Positions 37,828 through 45,946 of a stretch of 64,000 nucleotides of DNA are shown here, one piece after another (the stretch's first letter is position 1; each line of letters starts with the position of its first letter). The DNA lies in NCBI GenBank assembly GCA_963730785.1, contig CAVSTF010000006.1, positions 219,535 to 283,534 of the forward strand, written 5' to 3'. Under the pieces are notes generated by a model, which was not told the DNA's origin, did not search any database, and saw only the letters and a program-made list of their open reading frames with translations. Made by a program: the position numbers and the translations under genes. This DNA is from Bog-473 sp963730785. GTDB lineage: Bacteria; Actinomycetota; Acidimicrobiia; Acidimicrobiales; RAAP-2.

Positions 37828-39201
37828 GTGCAGAACGACGCCTCGGTCACCGAAGTCCGCAATCCCGCCACCGGTGAGGTGTTCACTTCCGTCCCCTCGC
37901 TCAGCGAAACCGACACCGATCAGGCCATCGCCAAGGCCGCCGTCGCCTTCGAGGCGTGGCGGGCCGTGGCCCCGGGCGACCGAGCTCGGCTCCTTCGCCG
38001 CTTCGCCGCCACCGTCGATGCCCACGGCGAAGAGCTGGCCCAACTTGAGGTGGTCAACGCCGGCCACGTGATCGGCAACGCCCGCTGGGAAGCGGGCAAC
38101 GTGCGCGACGTCATTGAGTACTACGGCGGCGCCCCCGAGCGGCAGAGCGGTCGCCAAATACCGGTGCCCGGTGGCATCGATATGACCTTCTACGAACCAC
38201 TCGGCGTGGTCGGCATCATCGTGCCCTGGAACTTCCCGATGGCCATCGCCGGCTGGGGCTTCGCCCCCGCGTTGGCCGCCGGCAACACCGTGGTGCTGAA
38301 GCCGGCCGAACTAACCCCGCTCAGCGCCATCCGCATCGGCGAACTGGCCCTGGAAGCAGGCCTCCCGGAAGGTGTGCTGCAGATCCTGCCCGGCAAGGGC
38401 AGCGTGGTGGGCCAGCGATTCGTGACCCACCCGGCCGTGCGCAAGATCTGCTTCACCGGCTCCACCGAAGTCGGGCGCCAGATCATGGCCGGCTGCGCCG
38501 ATCAGATAAAGCGGGTCACCCTCGAACTGGGCGGCAAGTCGGCCAACGTGATCTTCGCCGATGCCGACATTGAGCTGGCGGCCGCCCGGGCGCCCTACGG
38601 GGTCTTCGACAACGCCGGCCAGGACTGCTGCGCCCGCTCCCGCATTTTGGTCCAGCGTTCCGTCTACGAGAAGTTCATGACCTACCTCGAACCGGCGGTC
38701 AAAGGCGTCACGGTGGGCGACCCCACCCTGGAGTCGACCGAAATGGGTCCGCTGATTTCCGAGGCTCACCTCGCCTCGGTGGCCGACTTCGTCCCGGAGG
38801 ACGCACCCGTCGCCTTCCGGGGCGATTGCCCGACCGGACCGGGCAACTGGTTCGCCCCCACGGTCCTGGCACCGGTCGACCCCAGCGCCCGAGCCGCCAC
38901 CGACGAGATCTTCGGTCCCGTGGTCGTCGTCATTCCGTTCGAGGATGAGGCCGACGCCATCCGCCTGGCCAACGACACGCCTTACGGCTTGTCCGGGTCG
39001 TTGTGGACCCGCGACGTCGGCCGAGCCATCAGAGTGGCCCGAGCCATCGACACGGGCACCCTCTCGGTGAACTCCCACTCGTCAGTGCGGTACTGGACAC
39101 CCTTCGGTGGTTCCAAGCAGTCGGGCATCGGGCGCGAGCTGGGTCCCGACGCCCTCGATGCGTTTTGCGATATCAAGAACGTCTTCATCAGCGCCGACTG
39201 A
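37828..39201 (+). CDS. NAD(P)-dependent aldehyde dehydrogenase
   Basis: 457 aa, frame intact. PWNFPMAI (133-140), K158, the nucleotide loop FTGSTEVG (209-216), general base E233 in LELGGKSAN, and nucleophile C267 in GQDCCA. C-terminal TDEIFGPVVVVIPF and PFGGSKQSGIGRELG complete the fold. Betaine/4-aminobutyraldehyde-type in overall pattern, but substrate is not assignable. Followed after 35 bp by an SDR, an arrangement typical of alcohol-to-acid catabolic routes. Confidence 0.93.
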   Translation: MQNDASVTEVRNPATGEVFTSVPSLSETDTDQAIAKAAVAFEAWRAVAPGDRARLLRRFAATVDAHGEELAQLEVVNAGHVIGNARWEAGNVRDVIEYYGGAPERQSGRQIPVPGGIDMTFYEPLGVVGIIVPWNFPMAIAGWGFAPALAAGNTVVLKPAELTPLSAIRIGELALEAGLPEGVLQILPGKGSVVGQRFVTHPAVRKICFTGSTEVGRQIMAGCADQIKRVTLELGGKSANVIFADADIELAAARAPYGVFDNAGQDCCARSRILVQRSVYEKFMTYLEPAVKGVTVGDPTLESTEMGPLISEAHLASVADFVPEDAPVAFRGDCPTGPGNWFAPTVLAPVDPSARAATDEIFGPVVVVIPFEDEADAIRLANDTPYGLSGSLWTRDVGRAIRVARAIDTGTLSVNSHSSVRYWTPFGGSKQSGIGRELGPDALDAFCDIKNVFISAD

Positions 39202-39236
39202 CCCAAGTTCCGAATCCGAATGCACAAAGGAGAGCA

Positions 39237-40022
39237 ATGAGCGACAGCACGCCCTACGCCCGTCGACTGGTGGACAAGGTGGCCGTGGTCACCGGCGGGG
39301 CCAGCGGCATTGGCAAGGCCACCTGCCAGCGCTTGGCTGATGAAGGCGCCAAGGTGGTCGTGGTCGACCTCGATACCGACGGCGGCACCACCCTGGCCGA
39401 CTCGATCGGCGGCATGTTCGTCCGCACCGACGTCACCTCGGAGTCCGAGGTTGAGGCGCTCTACAACGAGGTGGCCGCCGCCTACGGCGGGATCGACATC
39501 CTGTTCAACAACGCGGGCATCAGCCCTCCCGACGACGACTCCATCCTCGATACCGGGCTCGAAGCCTGGAAGCGTGTGCAAGAGGTCAACCTCACGTCGG
39601 TCTACCTGTGCTGCAAGTACGGCATCCCGCATTTGCTGAACCGCGGCGGGGGATCGATCATCAACACGGCGTCGTTCGTGGCCATCCTCGGCGCGGCGAC
39701 CAGCCAGATCAGTTACACGGCCAGCAAGGGCGGCGTGCTGGCCATGTCCCGTGAACTCGGCGTGCAGTTCGCCCGCCAGGGCATCCGGGTCAACGCACTG
39801 TGCCCCGGCCCGGTCAACACGCCACTGCTGCAGGAGCTGTTCGCCAAGGACCCTGAGCGAGCGGCGCGCCGCCTCGTCCACATTCCGATGGGCCGCTTCG
39901 GGGAGGCGACCGAGATCGCCGCCGCCGTGGCCTTCCTGGCGTCTGACGACTCCTCCTTCATGACCTCTTCGACCTTCCTGGTCGACGGGGGTATCTCTGG
40001 GGCCTACGTCACGCCGCTGTGA
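39237..40022 (+). CDS. Short-chain dehydrogenase/reductase (3-oxoacyl-reductase-like)
   Basis: 261 aa. TGGASGIGKATCQRL, DLDTDGG (Asp, so NAD-preferring), NNAGISPP, INTASFVAILG, YTASKGGVLAMSRELG, LCPGPVNTPLL, FLVDGGISGAYVTPL. AGGAG lies 6-7 nt before ATG 39237. Likely co-transcribed with the aldehyde dehydrogenase. The final 19 bp overlap the convergent reductase-domain gene. Confidence 0.92.
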   Translation: MSDSTPYARRLVDKVAVVTGGASGIGKATCQRLADEGAKVVVVDLDTDGGTTLADSIGGMFVRTDVTSESEVEALYNEVAAAYGGIDILFNNAGISPPDDDSILDTGLEAWKRVQEVNLTSVYLCCKYGIPHLLNRGGGSIINTASFVAILGAATSQISYTASKGGVLAMSRELGVQFARQGIRVNALCPGPVNTPLLQELFAKDPERAARRLVHIPMGRFGEATEIAAAVAFLASDDSSFMTSSTFLVDGGISGAYVTPL

Positions 40023-40564
40023 TCTGACAATCCAGTGATCTGAAAATCCAGCAGGAGCGAGCCCGACGGTGAGGTGATGCTGCGGGTCAGTGTCAGCTGT
40101 TGCGACATGCCCTCGAAGAGCCTTCGACCATGCCCGTGCAGGCCCGGGGCGATCACCAGGCGCAACTCGTCGACCAGCCCGCTGGCCAGGAGCGACTGGG
40201 TCAGCGCAATGCTCCCGTGCAGACCGATGTCGCCCCCGGATTGCTGTTTCATCTCGACCAGCGTGTCCGTCACTCCGCCAGAGATGATGGTGGTGTGGGC
40301 CCACGTCACTTCGGGCTGCGACGAGGTGACGACATATTTTTCCACCCCGTTGATGAAGCTGGCAAAGGGCTCATTGGTGCTGGGCGGCCAGTAGCCCGCC
40401 CACTCGTCGTAGGTCCGGCGACCGAGGAGCACGGCATCCTGGGAGGCGATCACTCGGCCGAGGTTCTCCCTCATCACTTCATCGAATGTGGCGATGAAAT
40501 CCGACGGCGATTCCGCCACCCCGTCGAGCGAGAGCAACTCGTAGGCAATGACCTTCCTCGTCAC
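40004..40564 (-). CDS. Dihydrofolate-reductase-fold (RibD C-terminal-like) protein
   Basis: 186 aa from GTG 40564, overlapping the upstream stop as GTGA. KVIAYELLSLDGVAE, AVLLGRRTYDEWAGYWP, KYVVTSSQP, GGDIGLHGSIALTQSLLASGLVDELRLVIAP and GHGRRLFEG are the NADPH-binding motifs of the YyaP/RibD-C family. Second of two adjacent paralogues behind an ArsR gene. Physiological substrate unknown. Confidence 0.9.
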   Translation of the reverse strand: MTRKVIAYELLSLDGVAESPSDFIATFDEVMRENLGRVIASQDAVLLGRRTYDEWAGYWPPSTNEPFASFINGVEKYVVTSSQPEVTWAHTTIISGGVTDTLVEMKQQSGGDIGLHGSIALTQSLLASGLVDELRLVIAPGLHGHGRRLFEGMSQQLTLTRSITSPSGSLLLDFQITGLSDHSGVT

Positions 40565-41211
40565 CTTTGGTGGCGGGTGAAGGTGAGGTGGGTCGAGCCG
40601 TTCGGGGAACTGACCGCCTCGACCTCGAAGCGCTCCTCCAGCCCCTCGAGCCCGTCCCACAGCCGTTCGCCGCGCCCGAGGACGATGGGGGCGATCACCA
40701 CGTGGAGGTGATCGATCAGGTCGGCGGCCAGGAACTGGCGGACGGTGGTTGGTCCGCCCCCGATGCGCACATCGAGATCACCGGCCGCTTCTTGGGCCAG
40801 CTTCAGCGCCTCGGCCGGCGTGGCATCAATGAAATAGAAGGTCGTGCCGCCCTCCATGTGCAGCGTCGGCCGCGGATGGTGCGTCAGCACAAAGACCGGG
40901 GTGTGAAAGACGGGATTGTCACCCCACCAGCCTTTCCAGTCCTCGTCCGCCCACGGGCCGCGCTGATAGCCAAATTTGTTGCGGCCCATGATCTCGGCCC
41001 CGATGCCGGGTCCCCAGTTGCTGGCGAACGCATCGTCGACGCCATAGCTGCCGCCCGGCTCGCCGTGCATCTTGCGGAAGGTGCGGGTGCCGAGAAACCC
41101 CTCGAGGAGTTTGGATCCGGCGTGGCCGAAGGGCTGTTCAGAGGATTGACCCTCCCCGGTGCTGTAGCCGTCGAGCGAAACGCCCATGTTGTGAACTCGA
41201 ACGAGTGACAT
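40561..41211 (-). CDS. Dihydrofolate-reductase-fold (RibD C-terminal-like) protein
   Basis: 216 aa. VRVHNMGVSLDGYSTGEGQ opening, then GAEIMGRNKFGYQRGPW, HTPVFVLTHHPRPTL, AGDLDVRIGGGPTTVRQFLAADLIDHLHVVIAP and LGRGERLWDGL. First of the two reductase-like genes; ArsR lies 20 bp upstream. Frame intact. Confidence 0.9.
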   Translation of the reverse strand: MSLVRVHNMGVSLDGYSTGEGQSSEQPFGHAGSKLLEGFLGTRTFRKMHGEPGGSYGVDDAFASNWGPGIGAEIMGRNKFGYQRGPWADEDWKGWWGDNPVFHTPVFVLTHHPRPTLHMEGGTTFYFIDATPAEALKLAQEAAGDLDVRIGGGPTTVRQFLAADLIDHLHVVIAPIVLGRGERLWDGLEGLEERFEVEAVSSPNGSTHLTFTRHQR

Positions 41212-41231
41212 TCATTGACTCCTTACGTGGT

Positions 41232-41576
41232 TCATTGCTGCTCTTCCGTTGCTGCCGTCTCATTCAGGAGGTCGCCCAAGCGGTCCAAGTGGGCCTCCCA
41301 GCCTCGACGTCGATCGGATATCCACTGTTCGGCGAGCGTCATGGTTCCGGGCTCAATCCGGCACATACGCGTCCTCCCGACCTTCTCGGTCCTCACCACG
41401 CCACACGCTTCGAGGACCTGCACGTGTTGGAGCACCGCGGCCAGGGACATGGCAAGGGGTTCGGCCAGATCGCTCACCGAAGCTGGTCCCAAGGTGAGTC
41501 GCTCCACCATGGAGCGCCTGCTCTGGTCGGCCAGGGCCTGAAAGGTCCGATCGAGGTCGATCGCTTGGTTAAGCAT
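41232..41576 (-). CDS. ArsR-family winged-helix repressor
   Basis: 114 aa, closely related to the ArsR gene at 29014-29349 (shared MLNQ start, ALADQSRRSMVERL, VSDLAEPLAMSLAAVLQHVQVLEACGVVRTEKVGRTR). No metal-site cysteines. Heads an operon with two DHFR-fold proteins. A leaderless promoter with an operator spanning the start codon lies directly upstream. Confidence 0.92.
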   Translation of the reverse strand: MLNQAIDLDRTFQALADQSRRSMVERLTLGPASVSDLAEPLAMSLAAVLQHVQVLEACGVVRTEKVGRTRMCRIEPGTMTLAEQWISDRRRGWEAHLDRLGDLLNETAATEEQQ

Positions 41577-41611
41577 TCACTTAAGTATATCGCCCACCCT
41601 TTGATAGTCAA
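41569..41611 (-). promoter_or_regulatory. Leaderless promoter and ArsR operator (41576 gene)
   Basis: Minus strand: -35 TTGACT (41611-41606), 16-nt spacer, -10 TATACT (41589-41584), 7 nt to the ATG. Operator TTAAGCATTCACTTAA (41569-41584) overlaps start codon and -10, matching the one at 29342-29357 in 14 of 16 positions. Confidence 0.72.
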
Positions 41612-41664
41612 GCAACTTCTTAACTATCGGGTGTCCCCACTCATGTAGGGTCGGCCCAACTCCA

Positions 41665-42249
41665 ATGAACCTCCACGCGTTTGACTCATCGCATTCGGTG
41701 GCGCAGTGGATCTTGGTGCCCAGCGTGCTGATCTGGATCGCCATGGAGGTTCGGCAGGGTTTGACCCGCCGTCCGGAGGGCACCAGATCCAAGCGGGGCA
41801 GCCCGATCTACATCCGCTTCGCTGTCATCATCGGTGTCGGGATATCCCTGCTGCTCACTCATGCTGCACCGAACACCCACATGTGGCCGGCAGCCGGCTG
41901 GATCGCCCTCGGTACGTTGGAATGCGGGATCGCCTTGCGGCTGTGGTCGTTCCAGACGTTGGGTCGCTACTTCACCTTCACCGTGCAGACCAGCACTGAT
42001 CAACCGGTGATCACCGCCGGCCCCTACTCAGTCATTCGGCATCCTGGCTATGCCGGGATCATCCTGGCCTACTTCAGCGTTCTGATCATCGCCACAAACT
42101 GGTGGTTCGTCTTAGGCGTCGGCAGCACCCTCCTGGCCGCCTTGGTGTTCCGGATCATCGTTGAGGAACGTGCCCTCCTCAGCGAGCTCGGCGCGCCCTA
42201 CCGGGCGTACGCCGACACGCACAAACGCTTGGTGCCGTTCGTATGGTGA
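41665..42249 (+). CDS. Isoprenylcysteine/phospholipid methyltransferase-family membrane protein
   Basis: 194 aa, about five transmembrane helices. The C-terminal ICMT/PEMT signature is clear: FTFTVQTSTDQPVITAGPYSVIRHPGYAGIIL (AdoMet-binding HPGY), then IIVEERALLSEL and YRAYADTHKRLVPF with the EE pair. Probable SAM-dependent methyltransferase; bacterial substrates are mostly unknown. Frame intact, divergent from ArsR. Confidence 0.9.
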   Translation: MNLHAFDSSHSVAQWILVPSVLIWIAMEVRQGLTRRPEGTRSKRGSPIYIRFAVIIGVGISLLLTHAAPNTHMWPAAGWIALGTLECGIALRLWSFQTLGRYFTFTVQTSTDQPVITAGPYSVIRHPGYAGIILAYFSVLIIATNWWFVLGVGSTLLAALVFRIIVEERALLSELGAPYRAYADTHKRLVPFVW

Positions 42250-42264
42250 CCCGGCTCAGCTGAT

Positions 42265-42489
42265 TCAGGGGATTCGACGGTCATGGACGCTGGCCGCCTG
42301 GGCCAGGTCGGCGCCGGCCGCGGTGGCCGGATCGAGTCGCGTCACGGTCGTCCAGTGCTTGCCCACCGGGCACTTCTGATAGCGGCGGCCGGCCAAGCGG
42401 ACCGCCTTCAAGGATCCGAACGGGATCCAAATGGTGGTGAAGAGGTGGCCTTCTTTGCAGCGAACCGGACGGTCAAAGTTCTCGAACAT
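42265..42489 (-). CDS. Small conserved protein with paired Cys/His (CKxGH...CPVGKH)
   Basis: 74 aa. CKEGHLFTTIWIPFGSLKAV and RYQKCPVGKHWTTVTRLD give a C-x3-H / C-x4-H arrangement that could bind zinc. I recall near-identical small hypothetical proteins throughout Actinobacteria; function unknown. Convergent with the methyltransferase gene, 15 bp away. Confidence 0.75.
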   Translation of the reverse strand: MFENFDRPVRCKEGHLFTTIWIPFGSLKAVRLAGRRYQKCPVGKHWTTVTRLDPATAAGADLAQAASVHDRRIP

Positions 42490-42515
42490 ACGGGCACGGT
42501 AACCCCTGCGTGGCC

Positions 42516-43622
42516 TTACGTCCCGGTCGCCACCGTGGTCGGCGCGGCCAGGTACGGGCCAGAAGGACCGAAGCCCAACCGGGCCATGGCCACCGGACGG
42601 GGCGGTCCGGCCACCGGGAGGGCGGAGCGGAACGGGGTGTAGAGCAACCAGATGCCTTGGGCATCGGTGAACACGGACTCTTCGCCCGGCCCCTCTCCTT
42701 GGGCATTCGAGCTCAGCAAAGGTGTGGTCGACGTATCGATGCAGGGACCGAGTGGACCGGCGCAGGGGGCGACGCCAACGGCGTAACCGGGCTGATTGAA
42801 CCAGCCGCCGGAATAGAACAGGTAGTAGGACCCGCGCACCAGGACCAGATCGGGTGCCTCCACAATGTGGCCTTGCCAGGGCTCATCCGGCCCGAAAATG
42901 CGCACCGGCTGCCCCAGTAGTGAGAGCCCGTTGGCGCTCAGGCGCTGGCTGAAGACGTTTGTGTTGGCGGTACTGCCGGCGATGGAGTTCTCGTCCGACT
43001 TCCACAGCAGGTAGGTGGTGCCGTCGGCATCGACGAAGGTCCGAGGGTCGATCGATCCACCCATGGTGTTCTGGCAAATGAAGGGCACTGGCGCCGAGAT
43101 GTAAGGCCCGGCCAACTTGGTGCTGATGGCGTCGCCGATGCATTCCATGAACGGGTTCGAGCCTTTGACCATGGCCGTGAAATAGAGGATGTAGTCGTGC
43201 CCAAAACGGTGGACGTCGGGAGCCCAGGTGTACCCGGGAGCAGCCCACGCCGGCAGGTCGGGCAAGGCATCGGTCAACGGACCCCATTGCCCGATTTTCT
43301 TGCCCACCAACACCGGGACATTGGCGGCGCCCTGCACCTGAGAGGTGAACAGGTAGTACCGATTGCCCTGGTCGATCATGAACGGATCGGGCTGGTCGGC
43401 GCCCGACACGATGGTGGTGCCAGGCGTGGCCGGATCGGCCACCGTGGGCGGTTCGAAGAACGGCGTGCGCAAGCCCAACGTGGCGTCGGCCGTGGCGGTG
43501 CCCAGCACGTTGATGGAGGTGATCGGCAGCAGGTTCGGGATGGCGCCACCGGACCCGCCGATCCCGGCCAGCAACAGGGCGCCCACGGCCATGACGCCAG
43601 CAGCCACGGCTCGCTTCAACAT
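42516..43622 (-). CDS. Secreted glycoside hydrolase, family 43-like
   Basis: 368 aa with an N-terminal signal (MLKRAVAAGVMAVGALLLAGIG). Five-bladed propeller features: ADQPDPFMIDQGNRYYLFTS (catalytic-base Asp), TWAPDVHRFGHDYILYFTA, DPRTFVDADGTTYLLWKSD, HIVEAPDLVLVRGSYYLFYS (catalytic-acid Glu), and GPGEESVFTDAQGIWLLYTPF. Family 43 enzymes cleave arabinose, xylose or related furanoside links; a UDP-xylose-type donor pathway is encoded at 23.6-25.9 kb, but a direct link is inference. Frame intact. Confidence 0.88.
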   Translation of the reverse strand: MLKRAVAAGVMAVGALLLAGIGGSGGAIPNLLPITSINVLGTATADATLGLRTPFFEPPTVADPATPGTTIVSGADQPDPFMIDQGNRYYLFTSQVQGAANVPVLVGKKIGQWGPLTDALPDLPAWAAPGYTWAPDVHRFGHDYILYFTAMVKGSNPFMECIGDAISTKLAGPYISAPVPFICQNTMGGSIDPRTFVDADGTTYLLWKSDENSIAGSTANTNVFSQRLSANGLSLLGQPVRIFGPDEPWQGHIVEAPDLVLVRGSYYLFYSGGWFNQPGYAVGVAPCAGPLGPCIDTSTTPLLSSNAQGEGPGEESVFTDAQGIWLLYTPFRSALPVAGPPRPVAMARLGFGPSGPYLAAPTTVATGT

Positions 43623-44175
43623 GGGGAAAAGCGGGGGATTGACGAACCCCAGGTTGGGGATGAACACACAAAAGATGGGGAGAACATCTGGATTTCGCGA
43701 ATGCGTATTGACCTTGTGTGAAGGGAAGCGCAACCTGGCAACAGTTCGGAAACGAAAGCCCGCCGAACCCCGACAGCACACCGAAAGGTGGAACGGAGGG
43801 ATGCCGGAAAGTGAGCCGCAAGGCGACCCGGAAGGTGGCCGAGAAGGCGCCGCAAGGTGCCATCGAGGGTCGGCTTTGAGTCCCGCAAGGGGCTCGCGGT
43901 CGAAGCGGGTGGAAGGTTCCGACAAAGGGTGGTCCGTGTTACGGGCCGGTGACTTCCCTGGAGTCGCCGGACCAGGCTCGGGCTGGGATTGTCCGACACG
44001 ATCCCGGCACGACGTCGGCGGGCTGTCTCAGACGTGGCCCCGAGGAGCACGGGAGGCTTCGGCCGAACGGTTACTCGGGGTTGCGTCGCGTCCGGGGCCG
44101 GGTGCACACGTTGGTAACGCCCGATGCAGCCGCAAACGGCGGCCGCCGTTTTACAAATTTTTCAGCTGGCGAAGG
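43623..44175. other. 553-bp region without a recognisable gene
   Basis: Frames here are long but carry no family motif and their codon composition looks like GC-driven noise. The segment 43755-43865 contains a loose series of short purine-rich repeats of the form C-G-(A/C/G)AAGGTGG at 15-25 bp spacing. A perfect palindrome lies at its right end (44134-44151). Upstream region of the GH43 gene and downstream region of the nucleotidyltransferase gene. Confidence 0.5.
44134..44151. terminator. 18-bp perfect palindrome, possible terminator
   Basis: AAACGGCGGCCGCCGTTT, followed on the plus strand by TTACAAATTTTT. It lies 25 bp past the stop of the nucleotidyltransferase operon (minus strand). As RNA it could form a GC-rich hairpin; the T-run is on the plus side, so it could also be a protein-binding site. 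Moderate to low confidence. Confidence 0.45.
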
Positions 44176-45024
44176 TCAGCCGGCTGAGGACCACAACTTG
44201 GCCGGCCGTTCGCCTCGACCCACCTGTCGATTCAGGTCGGACTGCACCAGTTCCAGGTCGTCGGGATGGGTCACACCGATGCACCAGGCATCGGTGGGCA
44301 ACACCACAAACGGTGACGAGCTGAGCGATTGGGCCACCACTTCAGGCAGCAGTACTTCGGCTTCCTCCGACGCGTGCACGGCGGCATCCATGGCCCGCTG
44401 CAATTCCTGATGGAACTCGGGGGTGAAACCCCACAGGTTCATCGACACTCGGGAGTCAGGCGCCAGCTGGGCCGGCTCCAGTCCATCCCCCGACACGAAG
44501 GTGCCGTCGCCGATGGCCGTCACGCTGCGGCGTTCGTCCACCCCGAGCAGCTGGCCTTCCGGACCAACCCGGCACACGCCACGAGTGACCGGTGACTGTC
44601 CGACCACGGCCTTGGAGAGCAGGTACCCGACCAGGGCATTGGTCGGCGCCGGACCGGAAAGATGGGAGGCCAACTGGGTGAAGGCCGCTTGCCCGTAGAT
44701 GTCGTCGGCGTTGCTGACGCCGTAGGGGAGGTCGCCCACCTGGTCGGAGGCCGAGAGAACGGCATTGACCGTGCCCAGCGGCACCTCCTGCAGGGCGAAG
44801 CGCACGTCGACACTCGAAGGCCAGGTTCGCTCGACGTGGTAGCGGATGGCCGGACCGGTGTCCGGTCCGAGCACCAACACGATGGTGCCGAACCCCCCGG
44901 CCAACGCATCGCTGGCCACCAGGTCGAGGACGGCTTCACCGTGCGGGCCGACCGGCGCCAAGGGCTTGCAGCCGCCGAAGCGACGGGCCCGGCCCGCTGC
45001 CAGGATGACCAGGGAGGGACTCAC
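44176..45024 (-). CDS. Nucleotidyltransferase (sugar-nucleotide type)
   Basis: 282 aa from GTG 45024. VILAAGRARRFGGCKPLAPVG is the NTP-binding loop (variant of GxGTRxxP), ALQEVPLGTVNAVLSAS the substrate loop, and SNADDIYG the metal-binding segment. Resembles glucose-1-phosphate nucleotidyltransferase/GMP family members, in an uncharacterised branch. It is the last of four coupled genes (LLM, thiolase, KAS III, this), with GTGA overlap. Confidence 0.82.
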   Translation of the reverse strand: MSPSLVILAAGRARRFGGCKPLAPVGPHGEAVLDLVASDALAGGFGTIVLVLGPDTGPAIRYHVERTWPSSVDVRFALQEVPLGTVNAVLSASDQVGDLPYGVSNADDIYGQAAFTQLASHLSGPAPTNALVGYLLSKAVVGQSPVTRGVCRVGPEGQLLGVDERRSVTAIGDGTFVSGDGLEPAQLAPDSRVSMNLWGFTPEFHQELQRAMDAAVHASEEAEVLLPEVVAQSLSSSPFVVLPTDAWCIGVTHPDDLELVQSDLNRQVGRGERPAKLWSSAG

Positions 45025-45946
45025 GCCCAACGGAAGATGGCGCTGGCCCACGTCATGCCGCCGCCGAATCCGGTGAGCAGCAGGTTGTCGCCGGGGTGGA
45101 CACGACCGTTCGAGATGGCGTCGTGCAGGGCGAGTGGGATGGAAGCGGATGAAGTGTTGCCGTAGCGGTCGATGACCACCACGGCTCGTTCGTCGGGGAT
45201 ACCGAGTCGTTGGCAGGCCGCCTGAATGATCCGCAGGTTGGCCTGGTGGGGGACGATCAGTGACACATCGTCGGGGCCGATGCCGGCGTCGGCCATGGCC
45301 CGTTCGGCCGACTCGACCACCACCCGCACCGCCTTGCGGAACACCTCTTTGCCGTCCATGAACAGGGTGCCGCCGTGATCGCAGTACAGAAGGTGCCGCA
45401 ACGAACCGTCAGAGTTGAGATTCCAACTGACCAGGCTGCCTGGCCCCTCCACCGGCTCGACCACCACGGCGCCGGCGCCGTCGCCGACGATGATGGCGAT
45501 GGAGCGGTCATCGAGGTCGGTGAACTTGGACAGCGTCTCCGAACCGATCAACAGGATCGGTCCCGAACCCGACGGCGATAAAGCCCGACGCCGTCACCAA
45601 TCCGTAGACGAATCCGGAGCAGGCCGCGTTGATGTCAAAGGCCCCGCCCTTGATGCCCAACTCGTGCTGCACCTTGGGCGCGCATGGCCGGGATGACGCC
45701 GTCCGGCGTGGTGGTGGCCAGAATGACGTGGGCGATCTCGTCGGCGGTACGACCCGCCGCCTCCAGTGCGTTGCGGCCGGCCTCAATGGCCAGTCCCGAG
45801 GTGGTGCCGCCGTGGTGCCGCTGCTTGATGCCCGTGCGTTCGGTGATCCAGGCGTCACTGGTGTCGATCCGGGCCGCGAAGTCCTCGTTGGTCACGATCT
45901 TGTCGGGGACGGCGATGCCGCAGCCACTGATGCGGATCCCGTTCAT
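45021..45946 (-). CDS. 3-oxoacyl-ACP synthase III (FabH-like), two frameshifts
   Basis: Decarboxylating condensing enzyme. ISGCGIAVPDKIVTNEDF, SDAWITERTGIKQRH, LATTTPDGVIPAM, catalytic Cys in DINAACSGFVYGL, His in VPHQANLRI and Asn in DRYGNTSSASIPLAL: the full C-H-N triad. Indels near 45683 and 45565. Not beside acpP, fabD or fabF, so it is unlikely to be the housekeeping fabH; more likely a condensing enzyme for a specialised acyl product. ATGA overlap with the thiolase gene. Confidence 0.9.

Noticed and set aside
45021..45946. Housekeeping fabH of the fatty-acid synthase cluster
   Set aside because: The gene is not next to fabD, acpP or fabF and is coupled to a thiolase and a nucleotidyltransferase, so a specialised role is favoured.
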